Assembly: GCA_035948415.1 (NCBI GenBank)
Contig: DASZJD010000055.1
Coordinates: 1 to 64,000 of the forward strand
Direction of reading: 5' to 3'
Length of the DNA: 64,000 bases
Origin: Acidimicrobiia bacterium
Lineage (GTDB): Bacteria; Actinomycetota; Acidimicrobiia; IMCC26256; PALSA-555
Shown: positions 28,605-36,902 of the stretch, one piece after another
How the letters are laid out: every line of letters begins with the position of its first letter
Numbering within the stretch: the stretch's first letter is position 1
The notes under the pieces: generated by a model
What the model saw: the letters and a program-made list of their open reading frames with translations, nothing else
Told to the model about the DNA's origin: nothing
Database searches by the model: none
Program-made: the position numbers and the translations under genes

Positions 28605-28624
28605 GGCCGCCCTCCGGGGCGGCC
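28605..28624. terminator. hairpin between convergent bS22-like and ispE genes
   Basis: GGCCGCCC and GGGCGGCC form a perfect 8-bp stem with loop TCCG. It starts 10 nt after the bS22 stop and ends 8 nt from the ispE stop. There is no U-tract, as is common in GC-rich actinobacteria, and it could act on both strands. Confidence 0.6.
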
Positions 28625-28632
28625 CTGTCGCG

Positions 28633-29547
28633 TCAGGCCGAGAGGCGGACGCCGTGGGCGACGGCCACGGTGCCGGCGACGGGGACCCGCATCCGCCGGC
28701 CCACCCGACGGGCCAGGCTCGTCGCGTCGGCGGCCGTGCCGGCGACCGGCAGCACCGCGTAGGCGGACCCGCTGCCGGCAAGGATCGCGGGCCGGCCCGC
28801 CGCTTCCTCCAGGTCGGCGCGGAAGGCGGCCAGGCGCGGCTCGACCGTCTCGGCCGCGACCTCGAGGTCGTTGCCGAGGTCGTCGACCAGGTCCGACACG
28901 GCCGCCGGTGCCGGCACCCGCCGGGCCGCGACGGGTCCGCCGAGCTCGTCCCACGCCGCGTAGACGTCGGGGGTGGCGACGTGGAGCGGCGGCAGCGCGA
29001 CCACCACCGGCAGCACCCCGGTCAGGGTCACCGGCTCGAGCTCCTCGCCTCGTCCCCGCATCCACGCCGCGCCGCCGCGCAGGCAGAACGGCACGTCGGA
29101 GCCGATCCGGGCCGCCAGCGCGACCAGCTCGGCGTCGTCGACGTCGACCTCGAGCATGCGGCGGACCGCCGCGAGCGCGGCGGCGGCGTCGGCGGAGCCG
29201 CCGCCGAGCCCGGTTCCGGCGGGGATGCCCTTCAGGAGCCGCATGCGCACCCCGTGCCCGGAGCGCCCGGCGTGGATGAGCAGGTCCTCGGCGGCGCGGG
29301 CGGCGAGGTTGTTCGGCCCGGTGGGGACGTGCTCGACGGCGCCGTCCACCTCGAGGCTGACGCCCCCAGGGTGCGGGACCGCCTCCACCTCGACCTGGTC
29401 GTGCGGGTCACCGATCGACACCGCCAGCGCCTCGAGGTTGTGATAGCCGTCGGGGCGCCGATCGTGGACGGCGAGGCTGAGGGTGAGCTTGGCGTGCGCG
29501 GTCGCGCGCACGCGCCGGAGCCGACCGCGCTGCGTGAGCTCGTTCAC
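28633..29547 (-). CDS. ispE: 4-diphosphocytidyl-2-C-methyl-D-erythritol kinase
   Basis: IspE phosphorylates CDP-methylerythritol in the MEP isoprenoid pathway. The GHMP kinase motifs are present: AHAKLTLSLAV and RPDGYHNLEA at the N-terminus, the ATP loop IPAGTGLGGGSADAAAALAA, and GSGSAYAVLPV near the C-terminus. The protein has 304 residues from GTG 29547, which overlaps the rsmA stop by 4 nt. A GTG 5' of this would only add a low-complexity leader. The rsmA-ispE order is conserved in actinobacteria. Confidence 0.95.
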   Translation of the reverse strand: MNELTQRGRLRRVRATAHAKLTLSLAVHDRRPDGYHNLEALAVSIGDPHDQVEVEAVPHPGGVSLEVDGAVEHVPTGPNNLAARAAEDLLIHAGRSGHGVRMRLLKGIPAGTGLGGGSADAAAALAAVRRMLEVDVDDAELVALAARIGSDVPFCLRGGAAWMRGRGEELEPVTLTGVLPVVVALPPLHVATPDVYAAWDELGGPVAARRVPAPAAVSDLVDDLGNDLEVAAETVEPRLAAFRADLEEAAGRPAILAGSGSAYAVLPVAGTAADATSLARRVGRRMRVPVAGTVAVAHGVRLSA

Positions 29548-30377
29548 CGAGCCGACTCCACCTCCCGAGTGAGTCGTGCCCATGCGTCGAGGCCGAGCGA
29601 TTCGGCACGCGCCGCCGGCGCGATCCCCGCGGCGGCGAGGGCCGCCTCGGTGCGCTCGCCGAGCAGCGGGCGCAAGGCCCCCCGCAGCATCTTGCGTCGG
29701 TGCGCGAACCCCGCCCGCACCAGCGTGAACATCCGGTCCGGCGAGGGCACCGTGACCGGTGGCGTCCGGAGCCGGTCGAGGCGGACGAGCACCGACTCCA
29801 CCCGCGGCGGGGGCACGAACACGGTCGGCGGGACGGAGCCGACGATCCGGGCCGCGGCGTAGTAGGCGACCTTCACCGAGACCGCGCCGAAGGCGGGGCG
29901 ACCGGGCCCGGCGACGAGCCGCTCGCCGACCTCACGCTGCGTCATGACCAGCAGACGGGTGACCATCGGCGCCTCCTCGAGCAAGCGCACGACGATCGGA
30001 GTGGCCACGTTGTACGGCAGGTTCGACACGCAGGACCACGGTCCCTCGTCCAAGAGGTCGAGGCCGAACGTTCGCGCGTCGCCGACGCGCACGGTCACGT
30101 CGCCGCGTCCGGCGACGGACTCCTCGACGACCGGGACGAGGTGCTGGTCGAGCTCGAGGGCCAGCACGCGCGCGCCCGCGTCGGCGAGCGCGACGGTGAG
30201 CGAACCGAGCCCGGGTCCGATCTCGAGCACGCGCGCGCCGGGCTCGAGCTCGGCCAGCCGCACGATGCGTCGCGCCGTGTTCGGATCGGCGAGGAAGTGC
30301 TGACCGAGCGCGCGGCTCGGCCGCAGGGCGTGGTCGGCCAGAACGGCGCGGACAGCGGTCGGATTGGATCCCCGCAC
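29544..30377 (-). CDS. rsmA: 16S rRNA (adenine1518/1519-N6)-dimethyltransferase
   Basis: RsmA (KsgA) dimethylates two adjacent adenosines in 16S helix 45 during 30S maturation. Motifs are LGQHFLADPNTARRIV, the SAM-binding VLEIGPGLGSLTVAL and LELDQHLV, and the catalytic SNLPYNVATPIV motif IV. The C-terminal helical domain contains VRAGFAHRRKMLRGAL. The 277-residue length from GTG 30377 is normal. Downstream ispE is coupled by a GTGA overlap; rpfB ends 31 nt upstream of the start. Confidence 0.95.
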   Translation of the reverse strand: MRGSNPTAVRAVLADHALRPSRALGQHFLADPNTARRIVRLAELEPGARVLEIGPGLGSLTVALADAGARVLALELDQHLVPVVEESVAGRGDVTVRVGDARTFGLDLLDEGPWSCVSNLPYNVATPIVVRLLEEAPMVTRLLVMTQREVGERLVAGPGRPAFGAVSVKVAYYAAARIVGSVPPTVFVPPPRVESVLVRLDRLRTPPVTVPSPDRMFTLVRAGFAHRRKMLRGALRPLLGERTEAALAAAGIAPAARAESLGLDAWARLTREVESAR

Positions 30378-30408
30378 GGGGCCGACCGTACCCGCTGCGG
30401 GCGCAGGC

Positions 30409-32085
30409 TTACCCGAAGCCAAGCTTGCGGCCGCAGCCCCAGGCGCCGAATCCGTAGCGGGCTCGGATCCGCTCCGCCACGATGATCTGCTGCTCCCGGG
30501 TGGCCTGCCCGGCGTCGCCGCCGTACTGCGCGCCGCCGAAGGCGTTCCAGGTCCCGTTGTAGATGCCGAGGCCACCCGAGAACTCGGGCCCCTGCATCGA
30601 CCAGTTCGCGCCGGTCTCGCAGCGCGCGATCGCCTCCCACCGGGGGTCGGCCCGGGTGCCGAAGTAGTGGATGGGAGGCTGGGCCATCACGACCGGCACC
30701 TGCGAGACCGGGATCTGGCCCACCGCGTTGCCGTTGGCCATCGTGACCTCGTACGTGATCCGCAGCTGCCCGGTGACGGCGGCGACGTCGCGGCTCTGCC
30801 CGACGTCGAGGTTCGGGTCGGGCAGGATCTGCTGCGGCAGGTTGTAGTTCACGATCTGGAACGTGGTGTCCTGGGTCTGGCGGATGACGTTCACGAACGG
30901 GCTGTCGACCGGGATCACGGTGGCGACGGCCGGGGTCGTGTAGTCCTGCGGGCCGAGGATCACCTTGTAGTAGTCGAGCAGCTCGCGCACGGTGAGGACG
31001 GGCAGGTTGTAGTTCACGGCTTGGCCGTCGACGTTCAGGGTCCCGACTCGGCGGGTGCGCAGCTGGATCGTCGCCCCGGCCTGCAGCCGGGCCGGCGCGT
31101 TCCGGACCGCGACCGCGGGCGGCAGCTTCAGGCTGGCGACGAAGTCGCTCGCGAGCGAGTACGCCGTGTATCGGACCCGCACGTCGCCGTCGAGGTCGAC
31201 CGTGACGGGGAAGGCCCGCAGCACCCGGACGGTCATGCCGTCCGCGAGCGGCGTCGTGCCCTTCGGGTCGATGCGGTCGTCGGGGCCGACGCTGACCTTC
31301 TGCTCCCGCAGGAAGCCGCCGACGGTGTCCTGCCCGCTCCGCGCCGAGATCACCCGTCCGTCGACGCGCAGGCTGACCTGGTCGCCGTTGTTGAAGACCT
31401 TCGGGATCGCGTAGGCGGCCGCCGCCACGGTGACGGCGACGAGCACGGCGGCGAGGGCCCGGCGGGGCGAGACGGGCGCCAGGAGGCGCCGGGCCGCCCG
31501 CGGTCTCGCCGGCGGCGCTGACGTCGTGGCCCGGTCGGCGTCGACGAGCTCGGTGATCTCGGGGAGGTCCTCGACCTCCGGGAGCGGAAGCCAGGCGGTC
31601 TCGTCGTGCGGCTCGGCCCGGGCCGGGGACGGCGCGACCGGCGTCAGGGCCCGGGCCGGCGGCGCCGCGGCCTCGTCGCCGACGAGGAGCTCCTCGATCG
31701 CCGGCAGGTCGTCGAGGTCGGGCAGCGGCAGCCAGGCCGTCTCGTCGTGCGGCTCCGCCCGAGCCGGGGACGGCCCGACCGGGATCTCGTCCGGGCCCTG
31801 CTCCTCGTCGGCGGGCCCGACCAGCAGGTCCTCGACCGCGGGGAGCTCCTCGACGTCGGGGACCGGCAGCCAGGCGTCGGCCTCCGGCGCCTCGGCGCGA
31901 GCGGGGGAGGGGCGGACGACCTCGGCGACGTGCGCGCTGGACGGGCGCTGCCCGCCGCGGTGTCGGCGCCCCCAGCGGGTGCTGCGATCGGAGTCGCGAA
32001 TTTGGGAGGCCTCCATCGAGCCGAGCGGCCGCGGCCCACCCCGGGAATCCTCGAGGCGTGCCGGCGACCGTACCGAAGCCGACAT
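30409..32085 (-). CDS. rpfB: resuscitation-promoting factor (RpfB type) with three cytoplasmic repeats
   Basis: A 558-residue membrane-anchored peptidoglycan-cleaving growth factor. The unusual N-terminal ~200 residues hold three ~33-residue repeats at 58-90, 104-136 and 151-183, each with the core SPARAE...AWLPxP. A single membrane helix follows (about 208-228). Outside the membrane come DUF348 repeats, a G5 domain (LRITYEVTMANGNAVGQIP) and a lysozyme-like Rpf domain ending the protein. The latter has the catalytic Glu in WEAIARCETGANWS, GGLGIYNGTWNAFGG, and a second Cys in WGCGRKLG for the disulfide. It hydrolyses glycan strands during growth or exit from dormancy. The tatD-rpfB-rsmA order matches mycobacteria. 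Confidence 0.95.
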   Translation of the reverse strand: MSASVRSPARLEDSRGGPRPLGSMEASQIRDSDRSTRWGRRHRGGQRPSSAHVAEVVRPSPARAEAPEADAWLPVPDVEELPAVEDLLVGPADEEQGPDEIPVGPSPARAEPHDETAWLPLPDLDDLPAIEELLVGDEAAAPPARALTPVAPSPARAEPHDETAWLPLPEVEDLPEITELVDADRATTSAPPARPRAARRLLAPVSPRRALAAVLVAVTVAAAAYAIPKVFNNGDQVSLRVDGRVISARSGQDTVGGFLREQKVSVGPDDRIDPKGTTPLADGMTVRVLRAFPVTVDLDGDVRVRYTAYSLASDFVASLKLPPAVAVRNAPARLQAGATIQLRTRRVGTLNVDGQAVNYNLPVLTVRELLDYYKVILGPQDYTTPAVATVIPVDSPFVNVIRQTQDTTFQIVNYNLPQQILPDPNLDVGQSRDVAAVTGQLRITYEVTMANGNAVGQIPVSQVPVVMAQPPIHYFGTRADPRWEAIARCETGANWSMQGPEFSGGLGIYNGTWNAFGGAQYGGDAGQATREQQIIVAERIRARYGFGAWGCGRKLGFG

Positions 32086-32133
32086 CCTCTCGCAACGACC
32101 GCCGACCGGGACGAATCGGGCGGATCCCGGCCC

Positions 32134-32916
32134 TCAGGGCGCCAGCGAGGGGCCGAAGACCGCCTGCGCCCCCGCCCTCGTGGCGGCGGCGACGGTCTCG
32201 ACGTCGTGGCCGACCGCGGCCGCCAGCCCCCGGCCCACCACCGGGACGTACGCGGGCTCGTTCTCCTCGCCCCGGTGGGGCACGGGGGCGAGGAACGGCG
32301 CGTCGGTCTCGACCAGGATCCGGTCGATCGGCGTCCGGGCCGCGGCGGCGCGCACCTCGCCGGCGTTGCCGAAGGTGACGATGCCGCTGAACGAAAGCCA
32401 GAGGCCGAGGTCGAGGGCGCGGCGGGCCTCGTCCGGCCCGCCGGTGAAGCAGTGGAGGACGGTCCGCGCCGGTGGGCCCTCGTCGGCGAGCACGCGGAAG
32501 GTGTCGTCCCACGCGGCGCGGCTGTGCACAACGAGCGCGAGCCCGAGCGCCTTCGCGAGGCCGATGTGCCGCCGGAAGGCGGCTTCCTGGTCGTCGGCGG
32601 GGCTGTGCCGGTAGTGGAAGTCGAGGCCGGTCTCCCCCACCGCGACCACCCCCTCGGCGCCGGCGAGCGCGGCGAGCTCGTCCCATTCGCGGTCGAGGCG
32701 GGAGGCGTCGTGGGGGTGCAAGCCGACGGTCGCGACCACGTCGGGGTGACGGGCGGCGACCTCGACCGCAGCCACCGACGAGGCGGCGTCGGTGCCGACG
32801 CAGACGACGCCGCCGACGCCCGCCGCCCGGGCCCGGTCGAGGGCCGGGTCCGGGCCGCCCGACAGCGTGGTGAGGTGGGCGTGCGAATCGACCCACCACG
32901 CGCCGGCGGCGGGCAC
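32134..32916 (-). CDS. tatD: TatD-family metal-dependent deoxyribonuclease
   Basis: A TIM-barrel hydrolase of 260 residues. The metal ligands are visible: HxH in WVDSHAHLTTL, the Glu in GETGLDFHY, His in VVHSRAAWDD and LHCFTGG, and the Asp in ILVETDAPFLAP. TatD enzymes have 3'-5' DNase and are linked to DNA quality control. GTG 32916 is chosen since the family motif starts ten residues later and the metG stop lies 5 nt upstream; the longer open frame upstream is not conserved. Confidence 0.95.
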   Translation of the reverse strand: MPAAGAWWVDSHAHLTTLSGGPDPALDRARAAGVGGVVCVGTDAASSVAAVEVAARHPDVVATVGLHPHDASRLDREWDELAALAGAEGVVAVGETGLDFHYRHSPADDQEAAFRRHIGLAKALGLALVVHSRAAWDDTFRVLADEGPPARTVLHCFTGGPDEARRALDLGLWLSFSGIVTFGNAGEVRAAAARTPIDRILVETDAPFLAPVPHRGEENEPAYVPVVGRGLAAAVGHDVETVAAATRAGAQAVFGPSLAP

Positions 32917-32921
32917 CCCGG

Positions 32922-34439
32922 TCAGGGCTCGAGGCGCGGGAACAGCGGCTCGCCCTTGTCGAGGGTCGTCCCGGCGGGGCCCCGGCCCCAGGCCGCCGCC
33001 TCCGGCAGGCGCTCGTCCTCGGGCCGGCCCGGCAGGCCGAGCCGACGCCACAGCTCGGCGCTAGCGCGCGGGATCGCCGGCGAGGCGAGCAGCGCGACGA
33101 CCCGCAACGCCTCGAGGCAGTCGCCGAGCACCGCCGCGGTCGCGGCCGTGTCCCCCGACCGGTGGAGCCGCCACGGCTCCTCGGCCTCGATGTAGGAGTT
33201 CGCGGCGCGGATCAGGTCCCACACCGACGCCAGCCCGGCGGCGTAGTCCAGGCGGTCCATCCCGGCCTGCATCCCGTCGAAGGCGCGCCGCGTCGCGTCC
33301 ACGAGCGGGCCGTCGGCCCGGGCCGCTGGCGCCACGCCGTCGCAGTAGCTGGCGGTCATGTTCAGCACCCGGTTGGCCAGGTTCCCGAAGTTGTTCGCCA
33401 GGTCGGCGTTGTAGCGGGCGACCATGGCCTCGTAGCTGAAGTCGCCGTCGGGCCCGAAGCGCTGGTCGGCGAGGAAGTGGTAGCGGAAGCCGTCGGCGCC
33501 GAAGTCGGCGACGAGTTCGGCGGGGGCGATCTGGTTCAGCGCCGTCTTGCTCATCTTCTCGCCGCCGACGAGGAGGAATCCGTGCGCGAACACGCACTGG
33601 GGTGGCGTCTCGCCCGCGGCCAGCAGCATCGCGGGCCAGTACACGGCGTGGAACCGCAGGATGTCCTTGCCGACGAGGTGGTGGACGGTGGGCCAGTACC
33701 GGTCGAAGCGCGCCCGGTCCTCGCCGTAGCCGACGCCGGTGCAGTAGTTGAGCAGCGCCTCGAACCACACGTAGGTCACGTGCGCCGGGTCCCAGGGCAG
33801 CGGGATGCCCCACGACAGCGACGTGCGGCTCATCGAGAAGTCGCGCAGGCCGCCCTTGATGAAGCCGAGCACCTCGTTGCGGCGGCTCTCGGGCTGCACC
33901 GCCTCGGGGTGCGCGGTGTAGTGCTCGAGCAGCTGGTCCCCGAAGCGCGAGAGCTGGAAGAAGTAGTTCTCCTCGGTGACCCGCTCGACCGGCCGGGCGT
34001 GGACGGGGCACAGGCCGTCGACGAGCTCGTCCTCGGTGTAGTAGGCCTCGCAGGCCACGCAGTAGAGGCCTTCGTAGATCCCGAGCTCGATGAAGCCGTT
34101 GTCGTGGATGACCTCGAGGAACTGCTGCACGGCGCGGTAGTGGCGGGGCTCGGTGGTCCGAATGAAGTCGGTGTTCGAGATCTCGAGGAGCCGCCACGCC
34201 TCCCGGTACCGCTCGCTGGTCCGGTCCGCCCACTCTCGTGGCGTCACCCCCTGCTCCTCGGCCGCGCGCTGCACCTTCAGCCCGTGCTCGTCGGTCCCGG
34301 TGAGGAAGACCACGTCGTCGCCCCAGAGGCGCCGCCACCGGGCGAGGGCGTCGGCGGCCACGGTCGGGTACGCGTGCCCGATGTGGGGGGCATCGTTGAC
34401 GTAGTAGATCGGCGTCGTCACGTAGAACGGCGTGGCCAT
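32922..34439 (-). CDS. metG: methionyl-tRNA synthetase
   Basis: This class I enzyme charges initiator and elongator tRNA-Met. The 505-residue protein is the short form without the C-terminal tRNA-binding domain. The HIGH motif appears as APHIGHAYPTVAAD and the KMSKS loop as GGEKMSKTALNQ. Near FLTGTDEHGLKVQ is the Met pocket, and CVACEAYYTEDEL with CPVHARPVER is a zinc-knuckle-like region with two Cys and a Cys/His. It starts at ATG 34439. It heads metG-tatD-rpfB-rsmA-ispE. Confidence 0.98.
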   Translation of the reverse strand: MATPFYVTTPIYYVNDAPHIGHAYPTVAADALARWRRLWGDDVVFLTGTDEHGLKVQRAAEEQGVTPREWADRTSERYREAWRLLEISNTDFIRTTEPRHYRAVQQFLEVIHDNGFIELGIYEGLYCVACEAYYTEDELVDGLCPVHARPVERVTEENYFFQLSRFGDQLLEHYTAHPEAVQPESRRNEVLGFIKGGLRDFSMSRTSLSWGIPLPWDPAHVTYVWFEALLNYCTGVGYGEDRARFDRYWPTVHHLVGKDILRFHAVYWPAMLLAAGETPPQCVFAHGFLLVGGEKMSKTALNQIAPAELVADFGADGFRYHFLADQRFGPDGDFSYEAMVARYNADLANNFGNLANRVLNMTASYCDGVAPAARADGPLVDATRRAFDGMQAGMDRLDYAAGLASVWDLIRAANSYIEAEEPWRLHRSGDTAATAAVLGDCLEALRVVALLASPAIPRASAELWRRLGLPGRPEDERLPEAAAWGRGPAGTTLDKGEPLFPRLEP

Positions 34440-34469
34440 CGACCCAGGCTACCGACCGTCTTCGCGCGC

Positions 34470-35321
34470 TCAGCCCCGATTGGCGCGGGACGCGACGACC
34501 GCGTCGTAGGCCCGGCGGCGCGACACGCCGAGCCGCGCCGCGACCTGCGCTGCGGCGTCCTTGGCCGACAGCCCCGAGGCCACCGCCGCCTGGGCCTCGA
34601 CCGCCAGGTCGGCGTCGGTGGCGGCGACGGGCTCGGCGGCCCCGAGCACGAGCACGTACTCGCCCCGCGGCGGCTGGGCTCGGACGTGCGCGAGGGCCGC
34701 GGCGAGGGTGCCTCGGAACACGTCCTCGTGGAGCTTCGTGAGCTCGCGCGCCAGCGCGACGGGCCGGGCGGGCCCGAGGGCGTCGACGAGCTCGGCCAGG
34801 GTGTCCGGCACCCGGTGCGGGGACTCGAACAGCACCGTCGTGCGCGGCTCCCGGGCCAGCTCGGCCAGGCGGGCGCGGCGGGCCGGTCCCCGCCGGGGCA
34901 GGAAGCCCTCGAAGGCGAAGCGCTCGGTGGGGAGCCCGGAGACGACGAGCGCGGTCACGAGCGCGGTGGGGCCGGGCACGACCTCGACCTCGAGCCCGGC
35001 CTCGAGGCAGGTCCGGACCAGGCGCGCGCCGGGGTCCGAGATGCCGGGCATGCCGGCGTCGGTGACCACCGCCACCGTCCTCCCGGCCCGGATGGTCTCC
35101 ACGAGCTCGGCCGCCCGGGCTCGCTCGTTGTGCGCGTGGACGGCCACAAGCCGCCGGCCCGCCGCCACGCCGGCGTGGGTCAGGAGGGCACGGGTCCGCC
35201 GGGTGTCCTCGGCCGCGATGACATCCGAGTCGCGCAGGGCCTCCACCGCGCGGGGGGCCAGGTCGGCGAGGTTCCCGATCGGTGTCCCGACGAGCACGAG
35301 CCGCCCGCGGCTCACCGCCAC
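34470..35321 (-). CDS. rsmI: 16S rRNA (cytidine1402-2'-O)-methyltransferase
   Basis: RsmI methylates the ribose of C1402 in the 30S decoding centre. The 283-residue protein has the tetrapyrrole-methylase fold with LVLVGTPIGNLADLAPRA, AAEDTRRTRALL, VTDAGMPGISDPGARLV and VPGPTALVTALVVSGLP. A C-terminal helix-turn-helix-like segment (SAKDAAAQVAARLGVSRRRA) is typical. Start GTG 35321; a second GTG at 35315 would remove two residues. In line with metG, 30 nt apart. Confidence 0.95.
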   Translation of the reverse strand: MAVSRGRLVLVGTPIGNLADLAPRAVEALRDSDVIAAEDTRRTRALLTHAGVAAGRRLVAVHAHNERARAAELVETIRAGRTVAVVTDAGMPGISDPGARLVRTCLEAGLEVEVVPGPTALVTALVVSGLPTERFAFEGFLPRRGPARRARLAELAREPRTTVLFESPHRVPDTLAELVDALGPARPVALARELTKLHEDVFRGTLAAALAHVRAQPPRGEYVLVLGAAEPVAATDADLAVEAQAAVASGLSAKDAAAQVAARLGVSRRRAYDAVVASRANRG

Positions 35322-35367
35322 GCCCCCGTGCCGGCAGCCGCGCCCGGGGCCGGCGAGGGCCGGCCGG

Positions 35368-36390
35368 TCACACGTTGAACCGGATCTCGAGCACGTCGCC
35401 GTCCTGGACCACGTAGTCCTTGCCCTCGACGCGCAGCTTGCCGAGCTCCTTCGCCTTGGCCCAGGACCCGATCTCCAGGAGCTGCTCCCAGCCGATCACC
35501 TCGGCGCGGATGAAGCCGCGCTGCAGATCGGAGTGGATGACCCCGGCGCACTCGGGCGCGGTGGACCCGGCCCGGAACGTCCACGCCCGCGACTCCTTCT
35601 CCCCCGTGGTCAGGAACGTCCGCCGTCCGAGCAGGTGCAGCGCCCGGCGGGCGAGGCGGGGCACGACGCTCTCGGTGACGCCGAGGTCGGCGAGCAGCTC
35701 CGCCCGTTCCGGGCCGTCGGCGGCGACCACCTCGGGGTCGCCCTCGAGCTCGACGCAGACCGCGAGGGCGTCCTCGCCGAACCGCGAGGCCAGCCGGTCG
35801 CCGTCGTCGAGCTGGCCGACGTCGATGTTCACCACCACCAGCGTCGGCTTGTTCGTCAGCAGGAACACCGGACCGAGGCGGGCCCGGTCCTCAGCGTCGA
35901 CGTCCGAGCGGTGCACGGGCACCCCGTCGCTGAGGGCGGTCTCGGCCCGCTCGAGCGCGGCCACCTCGGCCGCGAGCGACGGGTCGCCCTTCGCGGCGCG
36001 GCGCTGCTTCGCCAGCCGAGCCTCGACGGAGCCGAGGTCGGCGAGGATGAGCTCCTCCTCGAGCGCGGCGGCCTCCCCGCCGGGGTCGTGACCGCCGCTG
36101 GCTCGGACCACGAGCAGGATGGCGTCGCAGTCGCGCAGCGACCCGAGCAGGCGGCTGCCGAGGCCCTTCCCCGCCTCGACCGAGAGGGCCGGCAGCATCG
36201 CCACCTGGAAGGAGGCGCGGACGACCTGCTTCGACCTCGACATCTCGGCGAGCCGGTCGAGGCGTTCGTCGGGGATCGTGACGACGCCGAGCACCCGTTC
36301 GGCGGCGCTGGGGGCGTCGTGGCCGGTCAGCGCGGCGAACACGCCGTCGTGACCCGAGTCGGGCAGCCCGACCAGGCCGAGGTGCTCCAC
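35368..36390 (-). CDS. YchF/DUF933-type protein lacking a functional P-loop
   Basis: A 340-residue homologue of the universal ATPase YchF/OLA1. It keeps the spacing of YchF: LGLVGLPDSGHDGVFAALTG, GVVTIPDERLDRLAEM, GKGLGSRLLGSLRDCDAILL, and the C-terminal TGS-like domain (APECAGVIHSDLQRGFIRAE, EGKDYVVQDGDVLEIRFNV). The nucleotide site is degraded. The G1 loop expected as GLPNVGKST reads GLPDSGHDG, so the invariant Lys and Ser are missing. The DIAG of G3 is lost (region reads MLPALSVEAG). It is probably unable to bind ATP normally and may act as a binding or scaffold protein on the ribosome (inference). GTG 36390 is chosen for the YchF N-terminus. Confidence 0.88.
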   Translation of the reverse strand: MEHLGLVGLPDSGHDGVFAALTGHDAPSAAERVLGVVTIPDERLDRLAEMSRSKQVVRASFQVAMLPALSVEAGKGLGSRLLGSLRDCDAILLVVRASGGHDPGGEAAALEEELILADLGSVEARLAKQRRAAKGDPSLAAEVAALERAETALSDGVPVHRSDVDAEDRARLGPVFLLTNKPTLVVVNIDVGQLDDGDRLASRFGEDALAVCVELEGDPEVVAADGPERAELLADLGVTESVVPRLARRALHLLGRRTFLTTGEKESRAWTFRAGSTAPECAGVIHSDLQRGFIRAEVIGWEQLLEIGSWAKAKELGKLRVEGKDYVVQDGDVLEIRFNV

Positions 36391-36451
36391 CCGGTCGAGG
36401 CTATCGGCGGGTCGGTGCAGACTCTTGGGCGTCGCCGCGAAGGAGGGGACC

Positions 36452-36898
36452 ATGGCTGACCTGGCAGCGCTCGTCGACCGGCTGGCGATCGAGGAGGTGC
36501 TCACCCGCTACGCGTGGGCGCTCGATTCGAAGAGCTTCGACGGGCTCGACGAGGTGTTCACGGCGGACGCGCACATCGACTACACGAGCTCGGGCGGCGT
36601 TGCCGGGCCCTTCCCGGAGGTGAAGGCCTGGCTGGCCCGGGTGCTCCCGCACTTCCCGGCGTACCAGCACCTGGTGACGAACCACCAGATCACCGTCGAC
36701 GGCGACCGGGCCACGAGCCGAGCCGAGTTCTACAACCCGATGGTCACGGCGAAGCCGGACGGGTCACGCGGCATCTTCTTCGTCGGTGGCGAGTACCACG
36801 ACCAGCTCGTGCGCACGCCCGGGGGATGGCGGATCAGTGAGCGGATCGAGAAGTCGGTGTGGACCGACGGGGAGTTCCCCGCGGCGCCGCCGACGTGA
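36452..36898 (+). CDS. SnoaL-like / NTF2-fold protein
   Basis: A 148-residue cone-shaped alpha+beta barrel protein of the SnoaL-like group. The opening LVDRLAIEEVLTRYAWALDS and the FTADAHIDYTSSG strand are typical, as is VTNHQITVDGDRATSRAEFY. Relatives include dehydratases, isomerases and hydroxylating-dioxygenase small subunits; the substrate is unknown. ATG 36452 is supported by a strong AAGGAGGGG Shine-Dalgarno at 36440-36448. It diverges from the YchF-like gene and converges with the subtilase (4-nt gap). Confidence 0.87.
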   Translation: MADLAALVDRLAIEEVLTRYAWALDSKSFDGLDEVFTADAHIDYTSSGGVAGPFPEVKAWLARVLPHFPAYQHLVTNHQITVDGDRATSRAEFYNPMVTAKPDGSRGIFFVGGEYHDQLVRTPGGWRISERIEKSVWTDGEFPAAPPT

Positions 36899-36902
36899 GG
36901 CG

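Noticed and set aside
32086-32133. c-di-AMP (ydaO) riboswitch upstream of rpfB
   Set aside because: Only 48 nt separate tatD and rpfB, too short for this riboswitch, and the gene is inside an operon.
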